Numbered from the stretch's first letter, positions 7,145 through 17,112 are shown. The stretch is 37,927 bases of DNA from an uncultured Granulosicoccaceae bacterium (GCA_937927895.1 CALGKA010000010.1:1-37927); one strand, 5' to 3'. A program made the numbers and translations. Notes: generated by a model not told the origin, from the letters alone.

Positions 7145-7207
7145 TTATCAGCTCAATAGCTGCTGTGTGCAGCTAAGTTAAATTAAAACCGGAAACTACT
7201 ATATATT

Positions 7208-7231
7208 CGTGCGCAGCGGCAATAGCGCACG
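7208..7231. terminator. 7-bp GC-rich stem-loop after the PhyH-family gene
   Basis: CGTGCGC and GCGCACG pair perfectly around a 10-base loop, between the leftward PhyH gene and greB. The minus strand continues with AATATATAG, AT-rich but not a T-tract. Terminator function is a guess. Confidence 0.35.
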
Positions 7232-7292
7232 ACTTTATTAGCTGCAATCCCTCTGCATAGAAATACTTAGGGGTAATCTACCGCGCCCGAAC

Positions 7293-8414
7293 TTAAGCTA
7301 CCTCAGATTCTTTTTTAGAAACCTCTTCATTGGCTGCTTTCTTTGCAGCCGCTGGTGTACCGAACATCTCTGAAGAATCTACCAAGTGCCAGCTTGCATT
7401 CATGCCCTTAGCTTCGGCAATCTTATCTTGTCGTTTAAGAAACTCATCAATCACTACGTGACTTAACTTATTGTACCAAGCAAGGTTAAAACCTATCAGT
7501 GGGTTAAACGGGTTGGATCGGCTATAAGCCCAAATTTCAAGTCGACTGCTCACTTCACTGGCAGCACCTCGACGATGAAATCCATGTGTATCTGCAATAA
7601 CCAACGTATTAGCAGGCACTTTAAATTCAATCGGTGCAGGCATGCCCATAGACGCTAGCTCATCATCAGCGACTCTAAGCGAGCCCCGTGAGCCATAACT
7701 GTTTTCCTGTGAACTACCTTCGATGCTTTTCTTGTACTCCCACTTTAGTCGCTTCCACGTTAGCTTATGAGAGCCTGTCACATAGGTGAAGGCACCGTTA
7801 CGACCATCTACATCATCAAGAAATAGCCATGCTTTCATTGTGGCGTGAAAAGTATCGCTGTGCAGGTGCCGCTGCGGATCTTCACTGGCATCAAGCGCAT
7901 TGCTTTTAATATTCTGCACATAGAATATCGGGCTATTGTTACGAGCCGAGGTGTACTTTAATCGATCAAGAAAATCCTGGTTAGTCACTAGCTGATGACA
8001 TACTGGTGCTGACTTAAGAACCTGTTCGTTTAACAACACTCGCTGTGTCAGAGTGTCACCCTGAACGCACTGTCGAACTTCAACATCAGTCAGACCCCGG
8101 ACTTCTGCATCTAGCGCATTAAAGCTATCTTCAGGCAGGTAGTTTTCTATAAGCAAATAACCATTGCGCTGAAAAGACTGTCGCTCAGCTTTGTCCATGA
8201 ACGGGGTTAGGCAAAAGTATCGAACTTTGGTAAAACCCGCAGCTAAAACAACACGCACTACGTGTAAGCCAAGTGTATTTAGTAGCCTGCTACCAATGAT
8301 TGGGTTGTCTCGAAACGACTTAGCACCAGTGGCAAGTTGCACAACATAGAATGGATAACGCAAGACCTTGATAGCGCCGCTGGTAATCGCACGGACAATA
8401 GAATGCTGGTTCAT
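7293..8414 (-). CDS. Phytanoyl-CoA dioxygenase (PhyH) family protein
   Basis: A 373-residue putative Fe(II)/2-oxoglutarate-dependent dioxygenase. The double-stranded beta-helix core shows the metal triad H185-x-D187 in HLHSDTF and a distal His, most likely H280 in ADTHGFHRRGA, with R291 in SRLEIW placed to bind 2-oxoglutarate. GAFTYVTGSHKLTW (about 207-220) is a typical PhyH segment. About 75 residues precede the domain, including a hydrophobic stretch (residues 19-29 and 50-62) that may touch the membrane. It follows dnaJ by 90 bases on the same strand, with no clear terminator between, but nothing ties its function to the chaperones. The substrate is unknown; lipid, hydroxylated natural product or protein targets are all possible. 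Confidence 0.8.
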   Translation of the reverse strand: MNQHSIVRAITSGAIKVLRYPFYVVQLATGAKSFRDNPIIGSRLLNTLGLHVVRVVLAAGFTKVRYFCLTPFMDKAERQSFQRNGYLLIENYLPEDSFNALDAEVRGLTDVEVRQCVQGDTLTQRVLLNEQVLKSAPVCHQLVTNQDFLDRLKYTSARNNSPIFYVQNIKSNALDASEDPQRHLHSDTFHATMKAWLFLDDVDGRNGAFTYVTGSHKLTWKRLKWEYKKSIEGSSQENSYGSRGSLRVADDELASMGMPAPIEFKVPANTLVIADTHGFHRRGAASEVSSRLEIWAYSRSNPFNPLIGFNLAWYNKLSHVVIDEFLKRQDKIAEAKGMNASWHLVDSSEMFGTPAAAKKAANEEVSKKESEVA

Positions 8415-8504
8415 TCAGGATCTTCTGGATTGAATAGATCCTGTCTCAACGCAATTTGCAGACCGACAAGCGCCAACGCAAGCGAATTAGCAGATATTTA
8501 GCTG

Positions 8505-9641
8505 TTAATCGTCACGCAAGTTGAAGAAATTTTTGACACCATCGAGCCAACCATGGCTTTTTGGTGTGTGCTTTGAGCCCTTTTTGCCAGTCAATGTAGC
8601 TTTCAACTGCTCAAACAGCTCTTTTTGCTCAGATGTCAGATTTATTGGCACCTCAACCTGAACCCTGCACAGTAGATCACCAGCACTGCTTTTACGCACG
8701 GGCTTGACACCCATATTGCGTAGGCGGAATATTTTGTCGGTTTGCGTACCGGCTGGGATTTTAAGGTTCACCTTGCCCGTGAGCGTAGGCACCTCGATCT
8801 CACCACCAAGGCTTGCGGTAATAATATCGATTGGCATGCTGCACAGCAGGTTATCGTCATCGCGCTCAAAGATACTGTGCTTGGCCACTTCAACCATCAC
8901 GTATAAATCACCCGACGGCGCGCCTTGCTGGCCGGCTTCGCCTTCACCTGATAGTCGAATGCGATCACCGGTGTCAACACCGGGCGGGATCTTAACCGAC
9001 AGCGTTTTCTCTTCTTGTACACGGCCAGCACCACGGCAATTACTGCAAGGATCGGTAATCATTGATCCAGCCCCTCGGCACGTTGGGCAAGTCTGCTGCA
9101 CAGAGAAAAAACCCTGCTGCGCACGCACTTGACCAATGCCGGCACAAGTCTCACATCTCTTTTTACTGGTACCAGGCTTGGCACCTGAACCTTCACACGG
9201 CTTACAACCAACCTGAGTCGGAATTTTCAGCGACTTTTCTATACCGCTTACGGATTCTTCAAGCGTTAGCTCGAGGTTGTACTGTAGATCAGAACCACCC
9301 CTCGCCTGGCCGCGGCCACCGCCGCCACCAAAAATGTCACCAAACACGTCGCCAAAAATATCACTGAAGTCTGCGCCGCCAAAACCACCGGCACCAGCAC
9401 CACCAGACGCTGAGTTACTGACCCCATCATGACCAAAGCGATCATATGCAGCGCGCTTTTTGGGATCACCTAAAACTTCATAAGCTTCTTTGGCATCTTT
9501 AAATTTTTCTTCTGAAACAGAATCACCAGGATTGCGATCCGGGTGATGCTTCATCGCAAGCCGTCTGTATGCTTTTTTTAGTTCAGCGTCGTCAGCGTCT
9601 TTACTGACACCTAACAACTCGTAGTAGTCTTGCTTGGCCAT
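8505..9641 (-). CDS. dnaJ: Chaperone DnaJ (Hsp40)
   Basis: A 378-residue type I Hsp40, delivering unfolded proteins to DnaK and stimulating its ATPase. Domains in order: J domain with HPD at 33-35, Gly/Phe-rich linker (about 72-115), zinc domain with four CxxCxGxG repeats ([32 protein letters not shown]; about 146-206), then the two C-terminal beta domains. All parts are intact. It lies 92 bases downstream of dnaK with a strong intrinsic terminator in the gap, so its expression probably depends on read-through or a promoter of its own. Confidence 0.99.
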   Translation of the reverse strand: MAKQDYYELLGVSKDADDAELKKAYRRLAMKHHPDRNPGDSVSEEKFKDAKEAYEVLGDPKKRAAYDRFGHDGVSNSASGGAGAGGFGGADFSDIFGDVFGDIFGGGGGRGQARGGSDLQYNLELTLEESVSGIEKSLKIPTQVGCKPCEGSGAKPGTSKKRCETCAGIGQVRAQQGFFSVQQTCPTCRGAGSMITDPCSNCRGAGRVQEEKTLSVKIPPGVDTGDRIRLSGEGEAGQQGAPSGDLYVMVEVAKHSIFERDDDNLLCSMPIDIITASLGGEIEVPTLTGKVNLKIPAGTQTDKIFRLRNMGVKPVRKSSAGDLLCRVQVEVPINLTSEQKELFEQLKATLTGKKGSKHTPKSHGWLDGVKNFFNLRDD

Positions 9642-9663
9642 TATTGGTTAGCTCTTAGAATGC

Positions 9664-9697
9664 AAAAAATCCGGGAGCACAACTGTGCTCCCGGATT
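9664..9697 (-). terminator. Intrinsic terminator between dnaK and dnaJ
   Basis: AATCCGGGAGCACA and its exact complement form a 14-bp stem (9668-9697). On the minus strand it is followed by a run of six T (complement 9664-9669). This is a textbook rho-independent terminator placed just after dnaK, before dnaJ. Confidence 0.9.
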
Positions 9698-9733
9698 ACT
9701 AATCGGCGGGACGCTTACACGCCCACCCTATAT

Positions 9734-11653
9734 TTACTTATCGTCTTTAACTTCTTCAAATTCCGCATCAACTACATCATCTGCAGGTGCTTCAGAACCG
9801 GCTGCATCATCAGTTGCTGCTGCACCTTCCGATGAAGCTTGTGCATAAGCACGCTCTGCCAACTTGCCAGATGATTCAGTCAACGCTTCAAGCTTAGCTT
9901 CGATCGCATCTTTGTCATCGCCTGGCATTACTTCACGTAGATCACTGATGCGAGATTCAATCTCAGCTTTTTCATCATCGGTGACTTGCTCTGCAAGATC
10001 TTTAACTGATTTTTCAGTAGCGTGAATCATGTTTTCAGCCTGATTACGCACCTCAACAAGTTCTTTCAGTTTGCGATCATCTTCAGCGTTGGCTTCAGCA
10101 TCTTTAACCATTGCTTCTACTTCTTCATCTGTCAAACCACTTGAAGCCTTAATGATGATTGATTGCTCTTTATTGGTCGCTTTGTCTTTAGCCGACACAT
10201 TCAAGATACCGTTAGCATCAATATCAAACGTTACTTCTACCTGTGGCATACCACGAGGTGCTGGTGGAATATCGCTTAAGTCAAACTTGCCAAGTGACTT
10301 ATTGCCAGTAGCCATTTCACGCTCACCTTGCAATACATGCACGGTTACCGCTGTTTGGTTGTCATCGGCAGTAGAGAAAACCTGTTGTGCTTTAGTTGGG
10401 ATGGTAGTGTTCTTATCAATAAGCTTAGTCATTACACCACCCATTGTCTCAATACCTAAAGACAGAGGAGTAACATCAAGCAATAGAACATCTTTTACAT
10501 CACCACCAAGAACACCGGCTTGAATCGCCGCGCCCATCGCCACTGCTTCATCAGGGTTTACATCACGACGTGGCTCTTTACCGAAGAAGCTTTGTACCTC
10601 TTCAATAACTTTAGGCATACGCGTTTGGCCACCAACAAGAATAACATCGTCAATGTCCGAGGCACTAAAACCCGCATCTTTAAGTGCTACTTTGCAAGGC
10701 TCAATCGTACGCTTAATAAGATCTTCAACCAGTGACTCCAGTTTGGCACGGGTAATCTTTATATTAAGGTGCTTCGGCCCAGAGGCATCTGCTGTGATGT
10801 AAGGCAGATTAATATCGGTCTGCTGGCTAGAAGAAAGCTCAATTTTTGCTTTCTCTGCCGCTTCTTTTAAACGCTGTAGTGCCAACGGGTCGTTGTGTAC
10901 GTCAACGCCGTTTTCTTTCTTGAACTCTTCAGCTAAATACTCAATTAGGCGGTTATCAAAATCTTCACCACCAAGGAATGTATCACCGTTAGTAGAAAGT
11001 ACTTCAAACTGATGCTCGCCATCGATTGACGCAATTTCAATCACAGACACATCAAACGTACCACCACCTAAATCAAATACAGCGATTTTTGCATCGCCCA
11101 GTTTTTTATCCATGCCATAGGCAAGTGCTGCAGCAGTTGGCTCGTTGATTATTCTTTTGACTTCAAGCCCTGCAATTTTGCCTGCGTCTTTTGTGGCTTG
11201 TCTTTGCGAGTCATTGAAGTAAGCCGGAACCGTAATGACCGCTTCAGTCACCTCTTCGCCTAAATATTCTTCAGCCGTGGTTTTCATTTTCATCAAAACA
11301 CGCGCGGAAATTTCTGGTGGTGCCATCTTCTTGCCGCTGGCTTCTACCCAAGCGTCGCCGTTGTCAGCTTTTACAATTTTATAAGGCACAATCTCGATAT
11401 CTTTCTGCACCGCTTTTTCATCAAAGCGACGCCCGATCAAACGTTTAACCGCGTACAAAGTATTGGCCGGATTAGTGACTGCCTGGCGCTTGGCCGACTG
11501 ACCGACCAAAACTTCATCTTCGTCTACAAATGCGACAATTGAAGGTGTCGTACGATCACCCTCCGTGTTTTCTATGACTTTCGGAGAGCCACCTTCCATC
11601 ACTGCTACGCAGGAGTTAGTGGTTCCGAGGTCGATGCCTATAATCTTACCCAT
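9734..11653 (-). CDS. dnaK: Molecular chaperone DnaK (Hsp70)
   Basis: A 639-residue Hsp70. The ATPase domain begins [20 protein letters not shown] and carries [11 protein letters not shown] and [13 protein letters not shown]; the linker [15 protein letters not shown] (about residue 390) leads to the substrate-binding domain with QGERE and [11 protein letters not shown]; a helical lid and an acidic tail ending EEVKDDK close it. Length and all signatures are normal. It works with the neighbouring GrpE and DnaJ in protein folding and heat-shock recovery. Gene order hrcA-grpE-dnaK-dnaJ suggests HrcA and heat-shock control, though no CIRCE operator was found. Confidence 0.99.
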   Translation of the reverse strand: MGKIIGIDLGTTNSCVAVMEGGSPKVIENTEGDRTTPSIVAFVDEDEVLVGQSAKRQAVTNPANTLYAVKRLIGRRFDEKAVQKDIEIVPYKIVKADNGDAWVEASGKKMAPPEISARVLMKMKTTAEEYLGEEVTEAVITVPAYFNDSQRQATKDAGKIAGLEVKRIINEPTAAALAYGMDKKLGDAKIAVFDLGGGTFDVSVIEIASIDGEHQFEVLSTNGDTFLGGEDFDNRLIEYLAEEFKKENGVDVHNDPLALQRLKEAAEKAKIELSSSQQTDINLPYITADASGPKHLNIKITRAKLESLVEDLIKRTIEPCKVALKDAGFSASDIDDVILVGGQTRMPKVIEEVQSFFGKEPRRDVNPDEAVAMGAAIQAGVLGGDVKDVLLLDVTPLSLGIETMGGVMTKLIDKNTTIPTKAQQVFSTADDNQTAVTVHVLQGEREMATGNKSLGKFDLSDIPPAPRGMPQVEVTFDIDANGILNVSAKDKATNKEQSIIIKASSGLTDEEVEAMVKDAEANAEDDRKLKELVEVRNQAENMIHATEKSVKDLAEQVTDDEKAEIESRISDLREVMPGDDKDAIEAKLEALTESSGKLAERAYAQASSEGAAATDDAAGSEAPADDVVDAEFEEVKDDK

Positions 11654-11683
11654 TGCTATTTTTATCTCCGCACCGCCAAACTG

Positions 11684-11743
11684 GCCGTGTTAATTAATTG
11701 ATGTCTAATAAGGTAGTGCTCGCGCCGCATAATTCAACACGGC
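11684..11743. repeat. Inverted repeat in the grpE-dnaK gap
   Basis: GCCGTGTTAATT (11684-11695) and AATTCAACACGGC (11731-11743) are near-perfect complements with one extra base. On the minus strand the hairpin would form in the dnaK leader. It could be an mRNA processing or stability element. It does not match CIRCE. Confidence 0.45.
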
Positions 11744-11761
11744 GTGAACAACAAAGAAACA

Positions 11762-12418
11762 CTATTTTGCTATGATCACCATGGCGGGTCGCAGCAGTCG
11801 ATCGTTAAGCGTGTATCCCTTCTGCATAACGGTTAATACTGTATTTGCCGGCTGATCTGTGCCTTCTTGCATGCTGATCGCCTGGTGTAGATCCGGGTCG
11901 AATTTCTCGCCCACCGGGTTTACTTCAACAATATTAAATTTTTCCAACGCTTGAGTCAGCATTTTGAGCGTCAACTCAGTGCCCTCGACTACCTTGCTGA
12001 GATCCGCCTGCTCTTCGCCAGCAGCAGCCACACCTAGCTCTAGAGTGTCACGCACCGGCAGTAATTCCGCTGCCATCTTGTCGAGCGCATATTTGTGCGC
12101 ATTTTCAAGCTCGCGCGCCTGCCGCTTGCGCAAATTTTCCATTTCCGCCCGGGTCCGCAGTGCCAGATCCATGTTTTCATCGGCTTTGGCTGATGCGCTC
12201 TCAAACTGTGCTTTTAACAGCGAAACCTCGTCTGCTGGCTCGGAATCAGAGATTTCATCTCCGACTTCTGTTACGTCAGCGACGTCCTCAGCCACATTTT
12301 CAGCTTCAAGTCCCGCCTCTACTTCAGCCGCTGAGGCCGAATTATCAGGGGATGCACTGTCATTTTCATTTTTGGGTACTTCAGAATCGGGCTGCGTTGC
12401 AGCCTTGTCTTGCGACAT
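11762..12418 (-). CDS. grpE: Nucleotide exchange factor GrpE
   Basis: A 218-residue GrpE, releasing ADP from DnaK. The first 60 or so residues are a disordered acidic stretch rich in Glu, Asp, Ala and Ser. The long helix follows (DENMDLALRTRAEMENLRKR), then the beta domain with NPVGEKFDPDLHQAISM and VMQKGYTLNDRLLRPAMVII, the latter the GrpE signature. ATG at 12418 has GGAGAG 4 bases upstream. It lies between hrcA and dnaK on the same strand, as expected for the cluster. Confidence 0.98.
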   Translation of the reverse strand: MSQDKAATQPDSEVPKNENDSASPDNSASAAEVEAGLEAENVAEDVADVTEVGDEISDSEPADEVSLLKAQFESASAKADENMDLALRTRAEMENLRKRQARELENAHKYALDKMAAELLPVRDTLELGVAAAGEEQADLSKVVEGTELTLKMLTQALEKFNIVEVNPVGEKFDPDLHQAISMQEGTDQPANTVLTVMQKGYTLNDRLLRPAMVIIAK

Positions 12419-12498
12419 CTAGCTCTCCACATTTATTTATGCGTTAAGTTTTCTTTAATATGGTGACGTTTTCACGGTGTTGCGCGGTATATAGGCGC

Positions 12499-13557
12499 CT
12501 ACGAAGTAGATTTCAAGGCAGCACTAAGCAACTTAGAGGTAACGTCCACCACGGGGACGACGCGATCATAAGCCATTCGGGTCGGTCCGACCACACCTAG
12601 AATGCCAACCATCTCTCCATCTACCTCATAGGGTGACGTCACCAGGCTGCACATATCGAGCACATTATAGCCTGCCTCCTGGCCAATAAAAATCTGTACA
12701 CCCTCAGCCGAGATGCATCTTTCCAGCACATGGTACATATCGCGCTTTTGGTTGAACGCCTCGAAAAGCTCCCGTAGGCCTTGCACATCTGAGAGCTCAC
12801 TGAAATTCATCAGGTTGGTTTGACCGGCGACGATGACGTCTTCTTCGTCGGCGTTATCGTCATTATCGAACACCTTGCCCGCCATGGTGATCATTTGCTC
12901 CATTTTCTCATTCATGGTTTCGCGGGTGTTTTGCAGCTCTGTACGAATGACATCACGCAGCTCTTCAAGCTTGCGGCCTGCGTACTTGTTATTCAGGTAG
13001 TTGGCTATTTCCTGGAGTTCCTGTGATTCATAGTCCCGGTCAAGCGTCAGAATACGGTTTTGTACGTTTTTCTCATTCACGACCAAAATGACCAACACAC
13101 GTTTTTCAGACAAAGGTAAGAATTCAATTTGCCTGAAAATCGTGGCACTGCGTTTAGGCAAGGTTACAACACCCGCCATATTGGTAAAGCGAGATAGATA
13201 ATTGGTGGCGTGCTCCAGCATTGATTTTTCGTTTTGATCTGGAGTCAGCCTGGCTTTTAGATCACCCAGATCTTTCTCAACCAGGGGCTGCACCTGCAAC
13301 ATAGTGTCGACAAACAAGCGGTACCCGTTAGAGGTAGGCACGCGCCCAGCAGAGGTGTGCGGAGCGGCTAGCAAACCCATTTCTTCCAGATCACCCATAA
13401 CATTGCGAACCGATGCTGCACTGACATTAACGCCGGGCATTTTTGACAAGGTGCGAGAACCCACCGGATTACCCTCGTCAATGTACTGCTGCACTAGCAA
13501 GCGAAAGATATGCTGTTCGCGTTCGCCTATTTCCCGAATTGGTGTAATGTTATCCAT
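12499..13557 (-). CDS. hrcA: Heat-inducible transcription repressor HrcA
   Basis: A 352-residue HrcA. The N-terminal winged helix (about residues 10-75; LVQQYIDEGNPVGSRTLSK, then VSAASVRNVMGDLEEMGLL) is followed by the GAF-like dimer domain and C-terminal segment MCSLVTSPYEVDGEMVGILG, then VGPTRMAYDRVVPVV. Elsewhere this repressor binds the CIRCE operator to shut off chaperone genes. It heads the cluster, 80 bases before grpE. HrcA is present in only some gammaproteobacteria. No CIRCE inverted repeat is visible upstream of hrcA, grpE, dnaK or dnaJ, so its targets may be elsewhere or its site may have diverged. Confidence 0.97.
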   Translation of the reverse strand: MDNITPIREIGEREQHIFRLLVQQYIDEGNPVGSRTLSKMPGVNVSAASVRNVMGDLEEMGLLAAPHTSAGRVPTSNGYRLFVDTMLQVQPLVEKDLGDLKARLTPDQNEKSMLEHATNYLSRFTNMAGVVTLPKRSATIFRQIEFLPLSEKRVLVILVVNEKNVQNRILTLDRDYESQELQEIANYLNNKYAGRKLEELRDVIRTELQNTRETMNEKMEQMITMAGKVFDNDDNADEEDVIVAGQTNLMNFSELSDVQGLRELFEAFNQKRDMYHVLERCISAEGVQIFIGQEAGYNVLDMCSLVTSPYEVDGEMVGILGVVGPTRMAYDRVVPVVDVTSKLLSAALKSTS

Positions 13558-13603
13558 CGTTAGTGTGCGTAATTGCCCAATCAGAGTTTATGCAGATCAA
13601 CAT

Positions 13604-13632
13604 GATATAACGCCGCCAATGGCTAGTTACAA
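13604..13632 (-). promoter_or_regulatory. Candidate sigma-70 promoter of hrcA
   Basis: On the minus strand TTGTAA (complement 13627-13632) and TATATC (complement 13604-13609) are 17 bases apart, about 45 bases upstream of the hrcA start. Four of six matches in each box. No sigma-32 consensus was found here. Confidence 0.4.
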
Positions 13633-13812
13633 GGTTTTAGAGTGCGGCAATTCTGGCAGAACCTGACGCTGCCTCCAAATCTACTCTATTTTCGGCCGTC
13701 ACATGCCTAACCCGACAGACAAAATCGGTAGAATGAACCTCGGTAGGCTGCAAACACTCAGAGCCACTACGTTACACTACTCTCTACTTAATGACCCGCT
13801 TGATACCCCCTT

Positions 13813-15036
13813 ATGATAGTACGCAACAAAACTCGTGGTGTGAAAGTTGGCGATATTGTGATCGGCGACCAGCAACCGGTGGTCGTGCAGTCAATGACCA
13901 ACACTGATACCGCCGATGTCGTCCGCACCACCATGCAAATTGCCGATCTGGCGCGAGCAGGCTCAGAACTGGTCAGAATTACTGTCAACAACAATGAAGC
14001 GGCCACTGCAGTCCCTGAAATTCGAAACCGCCTGGCGCAACTCGACTGCGAGGTACCGCTGATCGGAGATTTCCATTTCAACGGCCACAAATTGCTAGCC
14101 GATCACCCGGAGTGCGCCGAGGCGCTGGCCAAATTTCGAATCAACCCCGGAAATGTTGGGCGCGGGAAAAAACGCGATGACCAATTTGCCTCAATGATCG
14201 AAACAGCAGCACGATTAGACAAACCGGTTCGCATAGGTGCTAACTGGGGCAGCCTTGATCAAGAACTTTTAGCCACAATGCTTGATGAAAACGCAGCCTC
14301 TGCAAACCCGGTTGAATTGTCACAACTCTACAGAAGTGCTGTGATCAGATCAGCACTCGAAAGCGCACAACATGCAGAAACGCTTGGCTTAAGTGCCGAT
14401 AAAATCATCGTTAGCTGCAAGATGAGCCGCGTACAAGATCTCATTAGTGTTTACCAGGAACTCAGTCAGTCAAGTAAATACGCACTGCATCTTGGCTTAA
14501 CTGAAGCAGGCATGGGCAGCAAAGGTATAGTGGCCTCCACTGCCGCCCTTGGTGTTCTGCTACAACAAGGCATCGGTGACACCATCAGAATTTCACTTAC
14601 ACCGGAACCCGATGGCGATCGCACGCGTGAAGTCATTGTTGCGCAGGAAATATTGCAAACCATGGGCTTGCGTTCTTTTACACCCATGGTAACCGCCTGC
14701 CCTGGCTGTGGCCGCACCACCAGTACGGTATTTCAACAACTAGCTGAAAACATACAAACACAACTTCGTGATGCTATGCCCGTTTGGAAAGACAAATACG
14801 CAGGCGTTGAAAACATGACAGTCGCTGTTATGGGCTGCGTGGTGAATGGGCCAGGCGAAAGTAAACATGCCAACATAGGTATAAGCCTACCAGGCACGGG
14901 TGAACGTCCAGTTGCACCGGTCTATGTCGACGGTGAAAAAACCGTTACATTAAAAGGCGAAAACATAGCACAGGAATTTCAAGATATCGTACAACGCTAT
15001 GTTGTCGATAATTATTCCAAAGCGGCTAGCAACTAA
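13813..15036 (+). CDS. ispG: 4-hydroxy-3-methylbut-2-enyl diphosphate synthase (IspG/GcpE)
   Basis: A 407-residue iron-sulfur enzyme of the MEP isoprenoid pathway, converting MEcPP to HMBPP. The N-terminal TIM barrel includes [14 protein letters not shown] and GDFHFNGH; the C-terminal domain carries cluster ligands C296 and C299 in TACPGCGRT and C342 in [12 protein letters not shown], with E349 as the fourth ligand expected from family structures. It is longer than the E. coli protein (372) by about 35 residues, mainly toward the C-terminal end, which is common in related gammaproteobacteria. It is divergent from hrcA across about 255 bases and is followed by the MnmC2-like gene after 51. Confidence 0.97.
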   Translation: MIVRNKTRGVKVGDIVIGDQQPVVVQSMTNTDTADVVRTTMQIADLARAGSELVRITVNNNEAATAVPEIRNRLAQLDCEVPLIGDFHFNGHKLLADHPECAEALAKFRINPGNVGRGKKRDDQFASMIETAARLDKPVRIGANWGSLDQELLATMLDENAASANPVELSQLYRSAVIRSALESAQHAETLGLSADKIIVSCKMSRVQDLISVYQELSQSSKYALHLGLTEAGMGSKGIVASTAALGVLLQQGIGDTIRISLTPEPDGDRTREVIVAQEILQTMGLRSFTPMVTACPGCGRTTSTVFQQLAENIQTQLRDAMPVWKDKYAGVENMTVAVMGCVVNGPGESKHANIGISLPGTGERPVAPVYVDGEKTVTLKGENIAQEFQDIVQRYVVDNYSKAASN

Positions 15037-15087
15037 GGCCTGCTGAAAATATTCATTAACTACTATGCGGTTACAAGGCGCACATAA

Positions 15088-16305
15088 GTGACGGATAAGA
15101 TTGGGCTAAACCTGCCCACCTATTCCTATAATGCCAAACACCCCGCTTTAATCATTGGTGCCGGGCTCGCTGGTTGCGCAGTAGCCCATGCACTTGCCAA
15201 GCGTGGTTATCGCTGCACAATTGTTGACCAGCACGCAACCGTCGCAGCAGCCACTTCTGCAATACCGGCAGCCGTGATACGGCCAATGATCACAGGCAAT
15301 ACTCTTCAAGCGCAATTGACAAACCACGCGTTTGATTTTTGTTGCAACTCACTGCCTAAGAATATTTTTATTCAATGCGGCTTGCTACAGCTTGTAAAAA
15401 CACATGCAGCAGCACCGTTAGATAAGGCAACCATGGATATGGCTAGCTTGTTGTGCACCGATGACGCATCAACCGTTGCCAACACTGAACTCGAAAGCGA
15501 CGCCTGGCACATTAAGCAAGCCGGTTGGATAAACCCTGCAACTTTATGCAACCACTGGCTTGATCACCCGGCAATAGAATACAAACCCAACGCACAAGTG
15601 ACAGCACTGCATCAGACCGAATATGGCTGGCAGTTGCTTAGCAACGATTTACAAGTGATTGACGAATCTAGTCTAGTGATTCTTGCCAATGCATCCGATG
15701 TAAAGGCTTTTGATCAAAGCAGGCAATTACCCATAAGCCAAATCGGCGGACAGATAGACTACTTTCGTAGTAGTGGCAGTGCGCTACGCACCATCATAAG
15801 TAGTAACCGTTATATTATTCCCGGCACCCAACGTAGTGACTCACAGCTTATCGTGAGTGGCGCTACTCATCACCGTGACCAGGCACACAGCTGCGTTACA
15901 GCGGCTGACACCGCAAGCAACAAGCTGGCGGCTGAAAGCTTGGCACCTCAGCTATCATTGGCAAATAACGCTGAGTTAAGCTTCTCCGGACTACGATGCG
16001 CCACACCTGACAGACTCCCCATGGTAGGCGCACTGCCAGATACAGCCCAATTCCTTAACGATTACCGAGATCTCCGCCATGGACGACCGGCCACCCAATA
16101 TCCAGCACCGCCCTATCATCCTGGGCTGTATGCTGCGATTGGCCTTGGGTCGCGGGGCGCCACCCAAGCCGCCTACGTGGGAGACCTGCTAGCAGCGCTA
16201 ATCTCAGGCGACCACGCGCATGCGAGCACACTGCAGTCGTTACAACCTTCGCGCTTTCTCATTCGCCAACTTCGCCGAGGTTTAGCCCAAGCAGGCCCAG
16301 CCTGA
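15088..16305 (+). CDS. Stand-alone MnmC2-type FAD oxidoreductase (tRNA wobble-uridine modification)
   Basis: A 405-residue DAO-fold FAD enzyme. The Rossmann motif GAGLAG is at residues 24-29. The C-terminal part reads SGLRCATPDRLPMVGALPD, then HPGLYAAIGLGSRGATQA and PSRFLIRQLRRGL, which match the C-terminal (MnmC2) half of MnmC, the domain that oxidatively removes the carboxymethyl group from cmnm5(s2)U34 in tRNA. The N-terminal methyltransferase half (MnmC1) of the usual 650-residue fusion is missing and is not encoded next door, since ispG ends 51 bases upstream. The start is GTG at 15088. A separate MnmC1 gene elsewhere, or a change of role, must be supposed. Confidence 0.8.
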   Translation: MTDKIGLNLPTYSYNAKHPALIIGAGLAGCAVAHALAKRGYRCTIVDQHATVAAATSAIPAAVIRPMITGNTLQAQLTNHAFDFCCNSLPKNIFIQCGLLQLVKTHAAAPLDKATMDMASLLCTDDASTVANTELESDAWHIKQAGWINPATLCNHWLDHPAIEYKPNAQVTALHQTEYGWQLLSNDLQVIDESSLVILANASDVKAFDQSRQLPISQIGGQIDYFRSSGSALRTIISSNRYIIPGTQRSDSQLIVSGATHHRDQAHSCVTAADTASNKLAAESLAPQLSLANNAELSFSGLRCATPDRLPMVGALPDTAQFLNDYRDLRHGRPATQYPAPPYHPGLYAAIGLGSRGATQAAYVGDLLAALISGDHAHASTLQSLQPSRFLIRQLRRGLAQAGPA

Positions 16306-16421
16306 TTACTTTACACTTAGCGTAGATCAACCTTAGGCAGCTGATTCACTCAGTGGCATTTGAAACCTCCGTTACCATTGTCAACATTGATTAACATTTA
16401 CTAGACAATACGGATAACCAT

Positions 16422-16450
16422 TTGATTACAGGGTACGCTTACGGTCTACT
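16422..16450 (+). promoter_or_regulatory. Candidate promoter of the exported-protein block
   Basis: TTGATT (16422-16427) and TCTACT (16445-16450) lie 17 bases apart, about 30 bases before the ATG at 16480. Four matches in each box; weak evidence. Confidence 0.3.
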
Positions 16451-16479
16451 TTCAACTTTACCCACTAACTTGTGAACGC

Positions 16480-17112
16480 ATGAAGCGATTAAAAACTATT
16501 GGAACGACCATTTGCGCGCTTTTGATCGCCACTAGCCCCACCTATGCTCAACAAAATGAACAAACAGAAAAGCAACTGTTACTCGATCAGTATCTGAAAG
16601 AGATCGAGAGTCTTATTTCTGCCAACCAACTTGAAGCGGCACGAGACAAACTCGCTGAAGCATCCGCTAATGACCTGCGCGATGAAAGCCTTGAAATTAT
16701 TTACAGCCAACTGCGGTTGCTGGAATCAATAAACGATTCCAAACCGGAACCCGCAATCAGTGCGGCAATCGCAGGCGAACTCACTGACCGAGACAAACTC
16801 GCAGCTGTAGATCTTCTCGACTCACTCAGAGTAGCAATGGAAAACGGCCAACTAGATCAAGTGCGTCGCTTTACCGATGCGACGCCGCAAACCGAATCAT
16901 TATTAAATGCCGTGTTTGAAAATTACTCGGCCATGAAAATAGAAGTATCAGCCCCGGAAGCTGACAACGACGGCGCTAGTTTTTTAGCCACCCTTAAATT
17001 CAAAGAACTTACAACCACTGATGGCAACACTGCTTTTCCAGCAGATGCCTGGAAGACACATCGCCTGAGAATAATAAAATCAGAAGGCGTTTGGCAGAAA
17101 GTACTTTGGTGA
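16480..17112 (+). CDS. Hypothetical periplasmic protein, possible NTF2-like C-terminal domain
   Basis: A 210-residue exported protein of unknown function. The N-terminus is a Sec signal peptide, likely cut after TYAQ or TYA (about residue 23). Residues 25-85 are helical and TPR-like (LLLDQYLKEIESLISANQLE, then AARDKLAEASAN). The C-terminal 100 residues (QLDQVRRFTDATPQTESLL to WKTHRLRIIKSEGVWQKVLW) have the helix-then-sheet pattern of NTF2-like domains, by eye only. It ends 17 bases before the next exported protein, suggesting one transcript. Confidence 0.65.
   Translation: MKRLKTIGTTICALLIATSPTYAQQNEQTEKQLLLDQYLKEIESLISANQLEAARDKLAEASANDLRDESLEIIYSQLRLLESINDSKPEPAISAAIAGELTDRDKLAAVDLLDSLRVAMENGQLDQVRRFTDATPQTESLLNAVFENYSAMKIEVSAPEADNDGASFLATLKFKELTTTDGNTAFPADAWKTHRLRIIKSEGVWQKVLW

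Noticed and set aside
13640..13660. CIRCE half-site (AGAGTGCGG) upstream of hrcA
   Set aside because: Only a six-base core matches and no second half-site lies at the needed spacing.
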